From Nocardiopsis salina YIM 90010 (GTDB lineage: Bacteria > Actinomycetota > Actinomycetes > Streptosporangiales > Streptosporangiaceae): a stretch of 39,535 nt of DNA. Below, piece by piece: positions 8,674 through 17,509 of this stretch. Numbering within the stretch: the stretch's first letter is position 1; each line of letters begins with the position of its first letter. Made by a program: the position numbers and the translations under genes. The notes beneath the pieces were generated by a model. The model worked only from the letters and a program-made list of their open reading frames with translations. It was not told the origin of the DNA and searched no databases. The stretch is taken from contig NZ_ANBF01000153.1 of assembly GCF_000341025.1 (NCBI RefSeq), positions 1-39,535 on the forward strand, in the 5' to 3' direction.

Positions 8674-8703
8674 AAATTAGGGGAAGCAGAGCCCGTTACA
8701 CAA
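8674..8703 (-). promoter_or_regulatory. Candidate hup promoter
   Basis: On the minus strand TTGTGT (8698-8703) and TAATTT (8674-8679) are separated by 18 bases. This predicts transcription starting about 25 bases before the hup start codon. Confidence 0.35.
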
Positions 8704-9089
8704 ATACAAACGCCCCGGGAGAAGGCGTGTCGAGGCCTTCCCGACCTGCACGGTCACTCCCTGTTGACGGTGCGGCACACCCCGCACCCCGGCCGAGGAC
8801 CCCCTTTTATCCCCTTCTGGGGGCCTCAAATGCCTACGTATAACCGGATTCCGGGCTCCAGGCGCGACGAACCCGGGGACTTGGCGGTGGTGAGCACATA
8901 CTCACCCCGCGTAAAGGTAAAATCTTTCGACGAAGGGCGTGCTCTGGCTCACAGAGGCCGTGATCGCCCCACCAGAAGGTGATCCAGCACCCGGAACCCA
9001 GCCCGGTCGACCGACCTGTGAGGCATCCGATGACCGGTCCGCCCGGGCGGTTCCTCACCATGTGTGACCATCGCTCCCGTAACGACGAC

Positions 9090-9123
9090 GGGGCGCCCCG
9101 GAGCGGTGCTCCGGCGACGCCCC
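9090..9123 (-). terminator. Terminator after leuD
   Basis: The arms GGGGCGCCCCGGAGC and GCTCCGGCGACGCCCC pair around a GGT loop, 18 bases past the leuD stop on the minus strand. No T-run follows. Confidence 0.7.
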
Positions 9124-9141
9124 GCAGGCCTCAGGGCCCGG

Positions 9142-9729
9142 TCAGAGGGTGACCGGGGCCCAGGAGCGCCGACCCGACTCGAACTCGGTGATCTCGTCGG
9201 TGTGGCGCAGGGTCAGGGCGATGTCGTCCAGCCCCTCCATGAGCCGCCAGCGCGTGTAGTCGTCCAGCTCGAAGGACTCGTGCACGCCGGGGGCGCGCAC
9301 CTCGCGCTCGACCAGGTCCACGGTGATCTCCGTGGCCGGGTCGTCCTCCACGGTCTTCCACAGGTGGTCGATGACCTCCTGCGGCAGCAGCACGGTGAGC
9401 AGGCCGCCCTTGAGCGAGTTGCCGTAGAAGATGTCGGCGAAGCGGGACGAGAGCACGACCCGGAAACCGTAGTCCTGCAGCGCCCAGACGGCGTGCTCAC
9501 GCGAGGAACCCGTACCGAAGTCGGGGCCGGCGATCAGGACCGTGGCGCCCTCGTGCTCGGGGCGGTTGAGGACGAAGTCGTCCTCCTTGCGCCACTCGGC
9601 GAACAGGCCGTCCTCGAACCCGGTGCGGCTGACCCGCTTGAGGTAGACGGCGGGGATGATCTGGTCGGTGTCGACGTTGCTCGCGCGCAGCGGCACGGCC
9701 CGACCGGTGTGGACGTCGAACTTCTCCAT
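9142..9729 (-). CDS. leuD: 3-isopropylmalate dehydratase small subunit
   Basis: Small subunit (195 residues) of isopropylmalate isomerase, which converts 2- to 3-isopropylmalate in leucine synthesis; it pairs with LeuC. It carries the swivelling-domain motifs [37 protein letters not shown] and [16 protein letters not shown]. The ATG at 9729 follows AGGAG by 9 bases. The ribosome site sits inside a 12-bp palindrome (GAGCTGCAGCTC, 9730-9741) and just behind a GC hairpin, so its translation may depend on structure. It lies 195 bases after leuC, an unusually wide gap for this pair, but on the same strand. Confidence 0.96.
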   Translation of the reverse strand: MEKFDVHTGRAVPLRASNVDTDQIIPAVYLKRVSRTGFEDGLFAEWRKEDDFVLNRPEHEGATVLIAGPDFGTGSSREHAVWALQDYGFRVVLSSRFADIFYGNSLKGGLLTVLLPQEVIDHLWKTVEDDPATEITVDLVEREVRAPGVHESFELDDYTRWRLMEGLDDIALTLRHTDEITEFESGRRSWAPVTL

Positions 9730-9924
9730 GAGCTGCAGCTCCTACTCGTTTCTGGGCCGCCGCTCGGCGGCCCCCGCTCCGGCCCGGGGTCGGCCGCCCC
9801 GAGGGCACGTGCTCCGGCCCCTCCGCGGTCGCGCTCGCTTCCCGCGCTCCCGCTCCGAGCCCTCCAGCGACGTGCCGGCGGCCTCACCTGCACCGGTGCG
9901 GCCCGTGAACATCGTGTGGGTCGG

Positions 9925-11328
9925 TTATTCGACCAGGTCGGCGGGCGAGGACAGCGTGCCGCGCACGGCCGTGGCAGCGGCGACCAGCGGCGAGACCAGG
10001 TGCGTGCGACCGCCGCGGCCCTGACGGCCCTCGAAGTTGCGGTTGGAGGTCGAGGCGCTGCGCTCGCCCGGGGCGAGCTGGTCGGGGTTCATGCCCAGGC
10101 ACATCGAGCACCCGGCCTCGCGCCACTCGGCCCCGGCCTCCTCGAAGACGGCACCCAGGCCCTCCTCGTTGGCCTGCTCCTTGACGCGCATGGAACCGGG
10201 CACGACGAGCATGCGCACATTGTCGGCGACCCTGCGTCCGCGTACGATCTCGGCGGCCGCGCGCAGGTCCTCGATCCGGCCGTTGGTGCAGGAACCGAGG
10301 AAGACGGTGTCCACCGCGACCTCGCGCATCGGGGTACCGGCCTCCAGGTCCATGTAGGACAGGGCCTTCTCCGCTGCTGCCCGCGCGGACGGGTCCTCGA
10401 AGGAGGCGGGGTCGGGCACGGACGAGTCCAGCGAGACGCCCTGGCCGGGGTTGGTGCCCCAGGTGACGAACGGGCTGATCTCGTCGGCGTGCAGCACGAC
10501 CTCGGTGTCGAACTCGGCGCCCTCGTCGGTGGCCAGGCTCTTCCAGTACTCGACCGCGGCGTCGAAGTCGGCGCCCTGCGGGGCGTGCGGGCGGCCCTGG
10601 ACGTAGTCGAACGTGGTCCGGTCCGGCGCGATCATCCCCGCCCGGGCGCCCGCTTCGATGGACATGTTGCACACGGTCATGCGGGCCTCCATCGAGAGCG
10701 ATTCGATGGCCTCGCCGCGGTACTCGATCACGTAACCCTGGCCGCCGCCGGTGCCGATGCGGGCGATGACGGCGAGGATGATGTCCTTGGCGGTCACGCC
10801 CGGCTTGAGCTGCCCGTCCACGGTCACGGCCATGGTCTTGAAGGGCTGCATGGGCAGGGTCTGGGTCGCGAGCACGTGCTCGACCTGGCTGGTGCCGATG
10901 CCGAACGCCAGTGCACCGAAGGCACCGTGGGTACTGGTGTGGCTGTCACCGCAGACCACGGTCATCCCGGGCTGGGTCAGGCCGAGCTGGGGACCGACCA
11001 CGTGCACCACGCCCTGGTCGATGTCGCCCATCGGGTGCAGGCGCACCCCGAAGTCGGAGCAGTTCTTGCGCAGCGTCTCGACCTGCTTGCGCGAGACCGG
11101 GTCGGAGATGGGCGCGAGCAGGTTCTGCGTGGGGACGTTGTGGTCCTCGGTGGCGATGGTGAGGTCGGGGCGGCGCACGGAGCGGCCGGCCAGGCGCAGC
11201 CCTTCGAAGGCCTGCGGGCTGGTCACCTCGTGCACGAGGTGGAGGTCGATGTAGAGCAGGTCGGGCTCACCGTCGGCACGTCGGACGACGTGCTCCTCCC
11301 AGACCTTCTCGGCCATCGTGCGTGCCAT
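9925..11328 (-). CDS. leuC: 3-isopropylmalate dehydratase large subunit
   Basis: Large, 4Fe-4S-containing subunit of isopropylmalate isomerase (467 residues, typical length). The cluster cysteines are C347 (FLGSCTNGR), C407 and C410 ([12 protein letters not shown]). Other aconitase-family segments are [33 protein letters not shown] and VLATQTLPM. The start at 11328 has AGAGAGGCG seven bases upstream; an ATG four codons in is an alternative. It is transcribed divergently from ndgR across 104 bases, the arrangement in which NdgR-type regulators control leuCD in Streptomyces. Confidence 0.97.
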   Translation of the reverse strand: MARTMAEKVWEEHVVRRADGEPDLLYIDLHLVHEVTSPQAFEGLRLAGRSVRRPDLTIATEDHNVPTQNLLAPISDPVSRKQVETLRKNCSDFGVRLHPMGDIDQGVVHVVGPQLGLTQPGMTVVCGDSHTSTHGAFGALAFGIGTSQVEHVLATQTLPMQPFKTMAVTVDGQLKPGVTAKDIILAVIARIGTGGGQGYVIEYRGEAIESLSMEARMTVCNMSIEAGARAGMIAPDRTTFDYVQGRPHAPQGADFDAAVEYWKSLATDEGAEFDTEVVLHADEISPFVTWGTNPGQGVSLDSSVPDPASFEDPSARAAAEKALSYMDLEAGTPMREVAVDTVFLGSCTNGRIEDLRAAAEIVRGRRVADNVRMLVVPGSMRVKEQANEEGLGAVFEEAGAEWREAGCSMCLGMNPDQLAPGERSASTSNRNFEGRQGRGGRTHLVSPLVAAATAVRGTLSSPADLVE

Positions 11329-11397
11329 GGGCGATCGCCTCTCTCGTGATTGCTGTCGTGCTGCTCCGTGCGGGGCACCTCGTCTTCGCGACCTGAC

Positions 11398-11426
11398 TTG
11401 CGTTTCATATTTCGAGACGGCAATAT
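11398..11426 (+). promoter_or_regulatory. Candidate ndgR promoter, leaderless
   Basis: TTGCGT (11398-11403) and CAATAT (11421-11426) are 17 bases apart. The predicted start falls at or one base before the ATG at 11433, which fits the absence of any ribosome site there. The -10 match is weak. Confidence 0.35.
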
Positions 11427-11428
11427 CA
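11405..11428. promoter_or_regulatory. Operator-like inverted repeat between leuC and ndgR
   Basis: The 10-base halves TCATATTTCG and GGCAATATCA, around a 4-base centre, match each other inverted at 7 of 10 positions. Location between an IclR regulator and its likely target leuC suggests an NdgR site. It covers the -10 region of ndgR itself, so it could also mediate autoregulation. Confidence 0.45.
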
Positions 11429-11432
11429 AGCC

Positions 11433-12167
11433 ATGGACAACTCTAGCTCATCCAGCGGCGTCGGTGTCCTGGACAAGACGATGTCCGTCCTCGATGCCCT
11501 GGAGTCGGGGCCCGCATCCCTGGCCCAACTGGTGCAGACCACGGGGCTGGCCCGCCCGACCGCCCACCGCCTGGCCGTGGCCCTGGAGCGCCACCGCATG
11601 GTCACGCGCGACAGCCAGGGACGGTTCGTCCTGGGCCCACGCCTGGGCGAGCTATCGGTCGCCACCGGCGAGGACCGCCTGCTCGCGGTCGCCGCCCCCG
11701 TTCTGGTGCAGCTGCGCGACCTCACCGGGGAGAGCGCCCAGCTCTACCGCCGCCAGGGTGACCTGCGGGTCTGCGTGGCCGCCTCCGAGCGCAGCAGCGG
11801 CCTGCGCGACACCGTCCCCGTGGGCAGCGAACTGCCGATGAACGCGGGCTCGGCCGCCCAGGCCCTGCTGGCCTGGGAGGACTCCGACCGGATCCGGCGT
11901 TCCCTCGTGGGCGCACGCTTCACAGCGGCGAGCCTGGCCCAGGTGCGCCGCCGCCGATGGGCCCAGAGCGTCGCCGAGCGCGAGCAGGGCGTGGCCTCGG
12001 TCTCGGCCCCGGTGTCGGGCCCCGGCGGCCGGGTCATCGCCGCCGTCTCCGTCTCGGGCCCCATCGAGCGCCTGACCCGCTCCCCCGGCCGCGTGCACTC
12101 CCAAGCAGTGCTGTCGGCGTCGGAGAAGATCAGCGAGTCGCTGCACACCTACGAGGGTGCGCCCTGA
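11433..12167 (+). CDS. ndgR: IclR family regulator of leucine biosynthesis (NdgR/AreB type)
   Basis: A 244-residue IclR-family transcription factor. The N-terminal winged helix-turn-helix covers about residues 10-70 ([20 protein letters not shown] and [20 protein letters not shown]). The effector domain follows, with [25 protein letters not shown] and [25 protein letters not shown]. Divergent placement to leuC is the conserved context of Streptomyces NdgR and its orthologs, which control leuCD and other amino-acid genes. No Shine-Dalgarno sequence precedes the ATG, so the mRNA may be leaderless. A strong hairpin follows 33 bases after the stop. Confidence 0.92.
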   Translation: MDNSSSSSGVGVLDKTMSVLDALESGPASLAQLVQTTGLARPTAHRLAVALERHRMVTRDSQGRFVLGPRLGELSVATGEDRLLAVAAPVLVQLRDLTGESAQLYRRQGDLRVCVAASERSSGLRDTVPVGSELPMNAGSAAQALLAWEDSDRIRRSLVGARFTAASLAQVRRRRWAQSVAEREQGVASVSAPVSGPGGRVIAAVSVSGPIERLTRSPGRVHSQAVLSASEKISESLHTYEGAP

Positions 12168-12200
12168 TCCACGGCGCCTGAACCCTCCACCGCCGCCACA

Positions 12201-12228
12201 GGGGCGGCCCCGACGCCGGGGCCGCCCC
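12201..12228 (+). terminator. Terminator after ndgR
   Basis: A perfect 12-bp stem (GGGGCGGCCCCG / CGGGGCCGCCCC) with a 4-base ACGC loop, followed by GTCGTCGTT. Confidence 0.8.
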
Positions 12229-12747
12229 GTCGTCGTTCCGGAGGCCCTCCCCTGATCGTCACTCTCAGTGACACGGAAACCGCATTTGAATACGGGGGAG
12301 GCTGCCGGAGAAATCAAGAACGCGAAGGGAGGCATCTTCTTTTCGTTTTTCACTCCGTTCCGGAGTGCCTTCACTTCTCCCTCTCGGACAGAACTCGCGT
12401 AGTGCACATTTGACACCGATCAACTTCTTGCCCCGCCCGGAACCCTCTCCGGACCCTCCCCGACACCCGGACCCGAGACCTTCCCTGTCCCTCCGGAAGC
12501 CCGGAAGCCCGACACCACAACGGATCCCGCAGGCGCCCGACCCCGGCGCCACCGCACGCGCCGAGCCTGCCCCTCCGCCCCGCCCACCCACACGCGCAAC
12601 GCCCCCAGCGCCCCCATCGGCCACGATCCGCCTTCGGGCCGTAGGTCCCGAAACCCGCCCGGAGGCCGCACCCCTCCCCTCGTCGCCGCAGCTCACCCGC
12701 CTCTGCCCACGCTCTCGTGCACGCCGACTCGTGTTCGGGGGCCACTG

Positions 12748-12776
12748 TGGACACTTACTGACACGGTGTCTAACAT
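12748..12776 (+). promoter_or_regulatory. Promoter of the M24/di-iron operon
   Basis: TGGACA (12748-12753) and TAACAT (12771-12776) are exactly 17 bases apart. The predicted start is at the A of the ATG at 12783, giving a leaderless transcript. Confidence 0.6.
12760..12770. promoter_or_regulatory. Palindromic operator in the promoter spacer
   Basis: GACACGGTGTC is an 11-bp inverted repeat (GACAC-G-GTGTC) filling the right half of the -35/-10 spacer. This is a classic place for a TetR-type repressor, and the operon ends with a tetR gene. Confidence 0.5.
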
Positions 12777-12782
12777 GACGGC

Positions 12783-13652
12783 ATGTCTCACACGAACGTG
12801 ACTGCGGGCACACTCCCCCCGGGCGACCTGTCGGGTTTCCGCGAACTCCAACAGCTCGCCCACGAAGCCGTCGAAACCGTCGCCGAAGGCCTCGAACCCG
12901 GCGTCACCGAACGGGAGGCGGCCCGCCGCATCCGCGAGCACCTCACCGAACGCGGGGTCCAGGACTGGTTCCACACGCCCTTCGCGTGGTTCGGCGACCG
13001 CACCGCCTTCCGCCGCTTCCGCACACCCCTGCAGTTCTTCCCGACCGACCGCAGGCTCGAGGAGGACATGCCCTTCATCCTCGACTGCGCGCCCGTGCGC
13101 GACGGTTTCGTCGCCGACATCGGCTACTCCGGCTACCTCGGCGACAACCCCCTCCACGACCAGCTGATGGACGACCTGTACGCCCATCGGCAGCTGATCC
13201 TGGATCAGGTCCGCGCCGGGGACACCCTCCAGGACGTCTACCGCGGCGTCGACGGGCTCCTGCGCGAGCAGGGCTACGACAACCGGCACCAGGTCTACCC
13301 CGGCCGTGTCATCGCCCACCAGGTCGGCAAGGTCCGCTCGCGCCTGCCGCGCGCGATCGTGGCCGGGTTCGGGATCCGCTCCCTCCAGACCCTCTTCGGC
13401 GACCTGGTCGTCGAACGCCTGCACAACCGTTCGCCCCTGTGGGCCGACGGGGAGATCTCCGCCCACCCCGCGACCCCCGGTATGTGGGCGGTCGAGCCCC
13501 ACCTGGGCTTCCGCGACATGGGCGTGAAGTTCGAGGAGATCCTCGTCGTCACCGAGGACGACGCCTTCTGGCTCGACGACGACCTGCCCCACGTGCGCCG
13601 GTGGGAGAGGCGCGCTCCCACCGCCGCCGGAACCACCCAGGAGACCCGATGA
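12783..13652 (+). CDS. M24 family metallopeptidase-like protein
   Basis: A 289-residue protein with the pita-bread fold of methionine aminopeptidase, Xaa-Pro peptidase and creatinase. All five metal ligands are present in order: D101 (FILDCAPV), D112 (FVADIGYSG), H179 (VIAHQVG), E238 (WAVEPHLG) and E251 or E252 (KFEEILVV). It is too short to be a classical Xaa-Pro dipeptidase with the extra N-terminal domain, so the substrate is unknown. It opens an operon with the following hydrolase-SDR fusion (ATGA overlap), a di-iron protein, a reductase and a TetR regulator. There is no ribosome site; the promoter places the start of transcription at the ATG. A hydrolase acting on a non-peptide substrate is equally possible. 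Confidence 0.85.
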   Translation: MSHTNVTAGTLPPGDLSGFRELQQLAHEAVETVAEGLEPGVTEREAARRIREHLTERGVQDWFHTPFAWFGDRTAFRRFRTPLQFFPTDRRLEEDMPFILDCAPVRDGFVADIGYSGYLGDNPLHDQLMDDLYAHRQLILDQVRAGDTLQDVYRGVDGLLREQGYDNRHQVYPGRVIAHQVGKVRSRLPRAIVAGFGIRSLQTLFGDLVVERLHNRSPLWADGEISAHPATPGMWAVEPHLGFRDMGVKFEEILVVTEDDAFWLDDDLPHVRRWERRAPTAAGTTQETR

Positions 13653-15379
13653 CCACCACCCCCCTCTACGTCACCGCCACCGACGGCCAGCGCCTGGCCG
13701 TCTACACCGAGGGCCGCACCGACGCCCCCACGCTGCTGCTCGTGCACGGTTACCCCGACAACGCCACCGTGTGGGACGCCCTCGCCGAGGAGCTCTCCGA
13801 CACGTACCGGATCGTGCGCTACGACGTGCGCGGCGCCGGGCGTTCGACCGCTCCCGAGCAGCGCTCCGGGTACCTGGTCGACCAGCTCGGCGAGGACCTG
13901 ATCACCGTCGCCGACGCCGTCAGCCCCGACCGGCCCGTGCACGTGGTCGGCCACGACTGGGGCTCCATCCAGAGCTGGCACGCGGTCACCGAACCCGCCT
14001 ACGCCGAGCGCCTGGCCTCCTTCACCGCGGTCTCGGGCCCGAACCTGGACCATGCGGGCCACTGGCTGCAGAAGGCCCCGGACGGCGTACGCAACGTGCT
14101 GCGCCAGTTCGTGCGCTCCAGCTACATCGGCTTCTTCAGCACACCCGGCGTACCCGAGGCGGCGTGGCTGTCCGGCATCGGCGGGCTCGTCCTGTCCGGC
14201 CTGGAGCGCATCGGCGGCGGACCGCACGAGCGCGCCCGCCGGAGCACCCGCGACCACCTCAACGGCCTCGAGCTGTACCGCGCCAACATGCTGCACCGCT
14301 TCACCCGCCCGGTCGAACGCCGCACGAGCGTGCCGGTGCAGGCGCTGGCACCCACCCACGACGCGTTCATGATCGACCAGGTGCAGTCCGACGCCGGGCG
14401 CTGGGTGGAGGACTTCCGCTTCCACCGGTTCCAGGGCGGGCACTGGTCGGTGCGTTCACGCCCGGGCCCCGTCGCCGCCCGCATCCGCGCGTTCGTCGAC
14501 GAGATCGAGTCCGGAGCACCGCGGCCCCGGCGCGCACTCACCGCCCAACAGGCCCGACGCCACGGGGGCGCGTTCGCCGGGCAGCTCGCCGTGGTCACCG
14601 GCGCGGGCAGCGGGATCGGCCGCGCCGTCAGCTTCGAACTCGCCGAACGCGGTACCCGCGTCATCGCAGTGGACATCGACGAGGACGCCGCGAGCCGCAC
14701 CGCCCACCTGTGCGGTCACCTGACCCCCGGTTCCGACTTCCGCAAGGCCGACGTGGGCGACTCCGAGACCATGGAGAAGCTGGCCGCGTGGGTGCGCTCC
14801 GAACACGGGGTCCCCGACCTGGTCGTCAACAACGCCGGCATCGGTGTGGCCGGCCCGTTCCTGGAGACCGGCGAGAAGGACTGGGACCGGGTCGTGCGCG
14901 TCAACCTCTGGGGCGTCATCAACGGCTGCCGCGCCTTCGCGCCCATGCTCGTCGAGGCCGGCGGAGGCGGCCGCATCGTCAACACCGCCTCGGCCGCCGC
15001 GTTCATCCCCTCGCGCGTGTTCGGCCCTTACGCCACCACCAAGGCCGCCGTGCTCATGCTCAGCCGCACCCTGCGCGGCGAGCTCGCCGACCGGGGTGTG
15101 AGCGTGACCGCCGTCTGCCCAGGCCTGATCAACACCGGGATCATCGACAACGCCCATCTGTCCGGCATGGGCAAGGAGAGCGCCGCCAAGAAGCGCATCA
15201 ACCGTCTCTACCGGCTGCGCGGGTACACACCGGAGAAGGCTGCCGTGCGCATCGTGAACGCCGTCGAGAACGACCCCGAGATCGTCCCGGTCACGGCCGA
15301 GGCGCACCTGGGCCTGGCGCTCAGCCGGTTCGCGCCCAAGGCCCTGAGCCGAGGCGCCCGCGTTTCCCCGCCCCTGTAG
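13649..15379 (+). CDS. Alpha/beta hydrolase - short-chain dehydrogenase fusion (EphD-like)
   Basis: A 576-residue two-domain protein. Residues about 5-300 form an alpha/beta hydrolase with the oxyanion HGYPDN and the nucleophile elbow GHDWGS (D103). Aspartate at that place, followed by W, is the epoxide-hydrolase pattern. Residues about 308-576 form an SDR with the TGAGSGIG cofactor loop (near 316-323), NNAGIG, and the catalytic pair Y461-K465 in YATTK. The same architecture is found in mycobacterial EphD, linked there to mycolic-acid metabolism. Its start overlaps the M24 stop (ATGA), so the two are probably translationally coupled. The pairing suggests epoxide opening followed by oxidation of the alcohol; the substrate is unknown. 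Confidence 0.93.
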   Translation: MTTTPLYVTATDGQRLAVYTEGRTDAPTLLLVHGYPDNATVWDALAEELSDTYRIVRYDVRGAGRSTAPEQRSGYLVDQLGEDLITVADAVSPDRPVHVVGHDWGSIQSWHAVTEPAYAERLASFTAVSGPNLDHAGHWLQKAPDGVRNVLRQFVRSSYIGFFSTPGVPEAAWLSGIGGLVLSGLERIGGGPHERARRSTRDHLNGLELYRANMLHRFTRPVERRTSVPVQALAPTHDAFMIDQVQSDAGRWVEDFRFHRFQGGHWSVRSRPGPVAARIRAFVDEIESGAPRPRRALTAQQARRHGGAFAGQLAVVTGAGSGIGRAVSFELAERGTRVIAVDIDEDAASRTAHLCGHLTPGSDFRKADVGDSETMEKLAAWVRSEHGVPDLVVNNAGIGVAGPFLETGEKDWDRVVRVNLWGVINGCRAFAPMLVEAGGGGRIVNTASAAAFIPSRVFGPYATTKAAVLMLSRTLRGELADRGVSVTAVCPGLINTGIIDNAHLSGMGKESAAKKRINRLYRLRGYTPEKAAVRIVNAVENDPEIVPVTAEAHLGLALSRFAPKALSRGARVSPPL

Positions 15380-15446
15380 GGAACACCGCCGGACCGCCGC
15401 ACCCCACGCCCCGACCGTTGTCCCACCGCCCCTTCCAGGAGACGCC

Positions 15447-16373
15447 ATGAGCACCGGCGCAGAGACCCCACCGCTGCCCGACGAACCCGACCGCCTCGTC
15501 CTGCACGCGCGCGACGTCGAGTTCGACTGGAGCAGCCTCGACCTGCACTGGATCCCCGGCGAACCCTTCGCCACGCACGTCATCAACGTCCTGCACCTGC
15601 TGCTGCCCGAGGGCGAGCGTTGGTTCGTCGAGGTCTTCAAGCAGGCGGTCCCGCACATCACCGACGAGGAGCTGCGCCAACAGGTCCTCGGTTTCATCGG
15701 CCAGGAGGCCGTGCACGCCGAAGCGCACGCGGGCGTACTCGACCACATGGATGCCCACGGCCTCGACCCGACGCCCTACGTCGAGCAGATCGCGTGGATG
15801 TTCCGGGTCGTGCTGGGCGACCGCGACCTCGACGGCCGCCGCGAGTGGGCGTGGTTGCGCACCAGGCTCGCGGTCGTCGCCGGCATCGAGCACTACACCG
15901 CCGTGCTGGGCCAGTGGGTGCTCGACGCCCGGAAACTGGACGAGGCCGGCGCCGACCCGACCATGCTGGACCTGCTTCGCTGGCACGGCGCCGAGGAGGT
16001 CGAACACCGGGCGGTGGCCTACGACCTCTTCATGCACCTGGACGGCGGGTACCCGCGCCGCGCCCTCGCCATGGGCGTGGCAGCCACCGCCCTGGCGGTG
16101 CTGTGGGTGCGCGGGGTCCGGTTCCTCGTCGCCAACGATCCCTACCTGCGCGGGCGCATCGGCGGTGAGCGCCCCAGAGCCCGCTGGGCGTTGCGCGACG
16201 GCCGCCGCGGCCTGATCCCGCACCTTGCCCGCCTGGCCGGTGCGATCCCCGAGTACCTGCGCCGCAAGTACCACCCCTCCCACTACGGCTCCACCAGTCA
16301 GGCCGTGGCCTACCTGGCCTCCTCCCCCGCGGCCCGTGCCGCCGAGGCCGCAGAACAGGGGGCGCACCGGTGA
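15447..16373 (+). CDS. PF10118-type 'metal-dependent hydrolase', ferritin-like di-iron protein
   Basis: A 308-residue protein of the family named predicted metal-dependent hydrolase. Its motifs look instead like a four-helix di-iron site: E57 (GERWF), E87 and H90 (GQEAVHAEAH), E148 (GIEHYT), then E184 and H187 (AEEVEHRAVAYD). This is two E...ExxH half-sites, as in di-iron oxygenases and desaturases. A hydrophobic stretch follows at about 207-226, so it may be membrane-associated. AGGAGA precedes the ATG. It overlaps (GTGA) the reductase gene downstream, which could supply its electrons. I therefore favour an oxygenase or hydroxylase over a hydrolase, as inference from motif and context. Confidence 0.87.
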   Translation: MSTGAETPPLPDEPDRLVLHARDVEFDWSSLDLHWIPGEPFATHVINVLHLLLPEGERWFVEVFKQAVPHITDEELRQQVLGFIGQEAVHAEAHAGVLDHMDAHGLDPTPYVEQIAWMFRVVLGDRDLDGRREWAWLRTRLAVVAGIEHYTAVLGQWVLDARKLDEAGADPTMLDLLRWHGAEEVEHRAVAYDLFMHLDGGYPRRALAMGVAATALAVLWVRGVRFLVANDPYLRGRIGGERPRARWALRDGRRGLIPHLARLAGAIPEYLRRKYHPSHYGSTSQAVAYLASSPAARAAEAAEQGAHR

Positions 16374-17464
16374 GCGGCACGGCCAGGAAGGGAGTCAAGC
16401 ACAGCAGCGAGTACTACGCCCGACCGCGGCCCCCTGTCTCGTTGCGGGGCGGGCGGGGCCCGGACCGGTTCATGCTGGCTCTGGAGCGGGTCGCACGCGG
16501 TATCGAACCGTTGACGGCCAAGCTGCGCCCCGGCCACCCCGTCCCGGCACCAGCGGGCGACCGCACCGTGCGGGTGGACCGGGTCGAGCACCCGGCCGAG
16601 GGTGTGGCCCAGCTGACGCTCGTGCCCGCGCGCCCGGGTGAGCCCCTGCCCGCGTGGCAGCCCGGCCAGCACGTGGACGTGCTGCTCGGCGGCGGGATCC
16701 TGCGCCAGTACTCCCTCACCGGCGACCCCTCCGACCGGTCGGCGTACCGGATCGCGGTGCGCCGCATACCCCACGGTGTGGGCTCAGGGCTCGTGCACGG
16801 GCTCCGCGAGGGCGACACCGTCGGGCTGCGCGGGCCCCGCAACGCGTTCCCGTTCACCCGGGCCGAGCGGTACCTGTTCGTGGCCGGCGGGATCGGCATC
16901 ACCCCGATCCTGCCGATGGTGCTGAGCGCCCACCGCGCGGGGGTGCCCGCCCGCACCGTCCACACCGGACGGTCCCGGGCGACGATGCCTTTCACCGACC
17001 TGCTCCCGGGCGAGGTCTCCGTGCGCCCCGACGACGAGTACGGGCCGCCCGACCCGGCCGCGATCGTGGAGGGCCTCACTCCCGGCACAGCCGTGTACGT
17101 GTGCGGCCCGTCCCCGCTCATCGAGGCGGTGTGGTCCCGGACCCCGGAGGACGCCCCGTTCTTCTCCGAACGGTTCGCACCCGCGCCCGTCGTGGACGGC
17201 GAGCCCTTCGAGGTGCAGCTCGGCGAGGACGGCCCCGTCGTGCCGGTGCCGGCCGACGAGAGCGCCCTGGAGGTCATGCGCCGGGTGCGCCCGGCGACCG
17301 CCTACTCGTGCCGGCAGGGCTTCTGCGGCACGTGCAGGCTGACCCTGCTCTCGGGTGAGGCCAACCACCGCGACCGGCCCACGGGCGGTTCACCACGGGG
17401 GGAGGAGTTCGCACCGTGTGTCTCCCGAGCAGCGGCGGGCGAGCGCCTGGTCCTCGACGTGTAG
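16370..17464 (+). CDS. Phthalate-dioxygenase-reductase-like ferredoxin reductase (FMN, NADH, 2Fe-2S)
   Basis: A 364-residue single-chain reductase. Residues about 60-160 are the flavin domain with RQYSLTGDP (from R112). Residues 165-275 are the NAD(P)H domain with VAGGIGITPI and VYVCGPSPL. Residues 278-364 are a plant-type 2Fe-2S domain with C314, C319, C322 and C350. The domain order matches phthalate dioxygenase reductase and VanB, which pass electrons from NADH to an oxygenase. The first 55 residues are an extra basic segment. The GTG start overlaps the stop of the di-iron gene by 4 bases, so the two are probably translated together as an electron-transfer pair. Confidence 0.94.
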   Translation: MSGTARKGVKHSSEYYARPRPPVSLRGGRGPDRFMLALERVARGIEPLTAKLRPGHPVPAPAGDRTVRVDRVEHPAEGVAQLTLVPARPGEPLPAWQPGQHVDVLLGGGILRQYSLTGDPSDRSAYRIAVRRIPHGVGSGLVHGLREGDTVGLRGPRNAFPFTRAERYLFVAGGIGITPILPMVLSAHRAGVPARTVHTGRSRATMPFTDLLPGEVSVRPDDEYGPPDPAAIVEGLTPGTAVYVCGPSPLIEAVWSRTPEDAPFFSERFAPAPVVDGEPFEVQLGEDGPVVPVPADESALEVMRRVRPATAYSCRQGFCGTCRLTLLSGEANHRDRPTGGSPRGEEFAPCVSRAAAGERLVLDV

Positions 17465-17509
17465 GTTCGAAACGAGACAACGGTCGGCGATCCGGAGGAC
17501 GATGCGACG

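Larger units (their letters stand above)
8643..9141. other. Non-coding interval between hup and leuD
   Basis: About 500 bases without a convincing gene. It holds the hup promoter candidate at its left end and the leuD terminator at its right end. The middle (8810-8960) is clearly richer in A/T than its surroundings, with TATAAC at 8839-8844 and a small inverted repeat GGTGAG-N6-CTCACC at 8889-8906. These could be further promoters or a regulator site for hup. A minus-strand frame of 75 codons has no ribosome site or recognisable sequence. Confidence 0.6.
12168..12782. other. 615-base non-coding interval between ndgR and the accessory operon
   Basis: After the ndgR terminator comes a stretch at about 12260-12425 that is less GC-rich than the rest of the window. 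It contains T-rich tracts and a 7-bp hairpin CACTCCG-TTC-CGGAGTG at 12351-12367. TGACACGG, the half-site of the operator at 12760-12770, also occurs at about 12269. From 12430 to 12720 the plus strand is a C-rich tract whose proline-rich reading frames look spurious. The promoter and operator of the M24 gene end the interval. It may be the edge of an inserted segment or hold a small RNA, but neither is shown. Confidence 0.5.

Noticed and set aside
8834-9061. 75-codon minus-strand frame between hup and leuD
   Set aside because: No ribosome site, no recognisable sequence, and atypical composition for a coding region in this genome.
11329-11432. Attenuator or leader peptide upstream of leuC
   Set aside because: No terminator with a T-run and no short frame with leucine codons in the 104-base gap.
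12365-12778. 137-codon proline-rich frame upstream of the M24 gene
   Set aside because: Composition follows the C-rich tract, no ribosome site, and it runs through the promoter and operator of the next gene.
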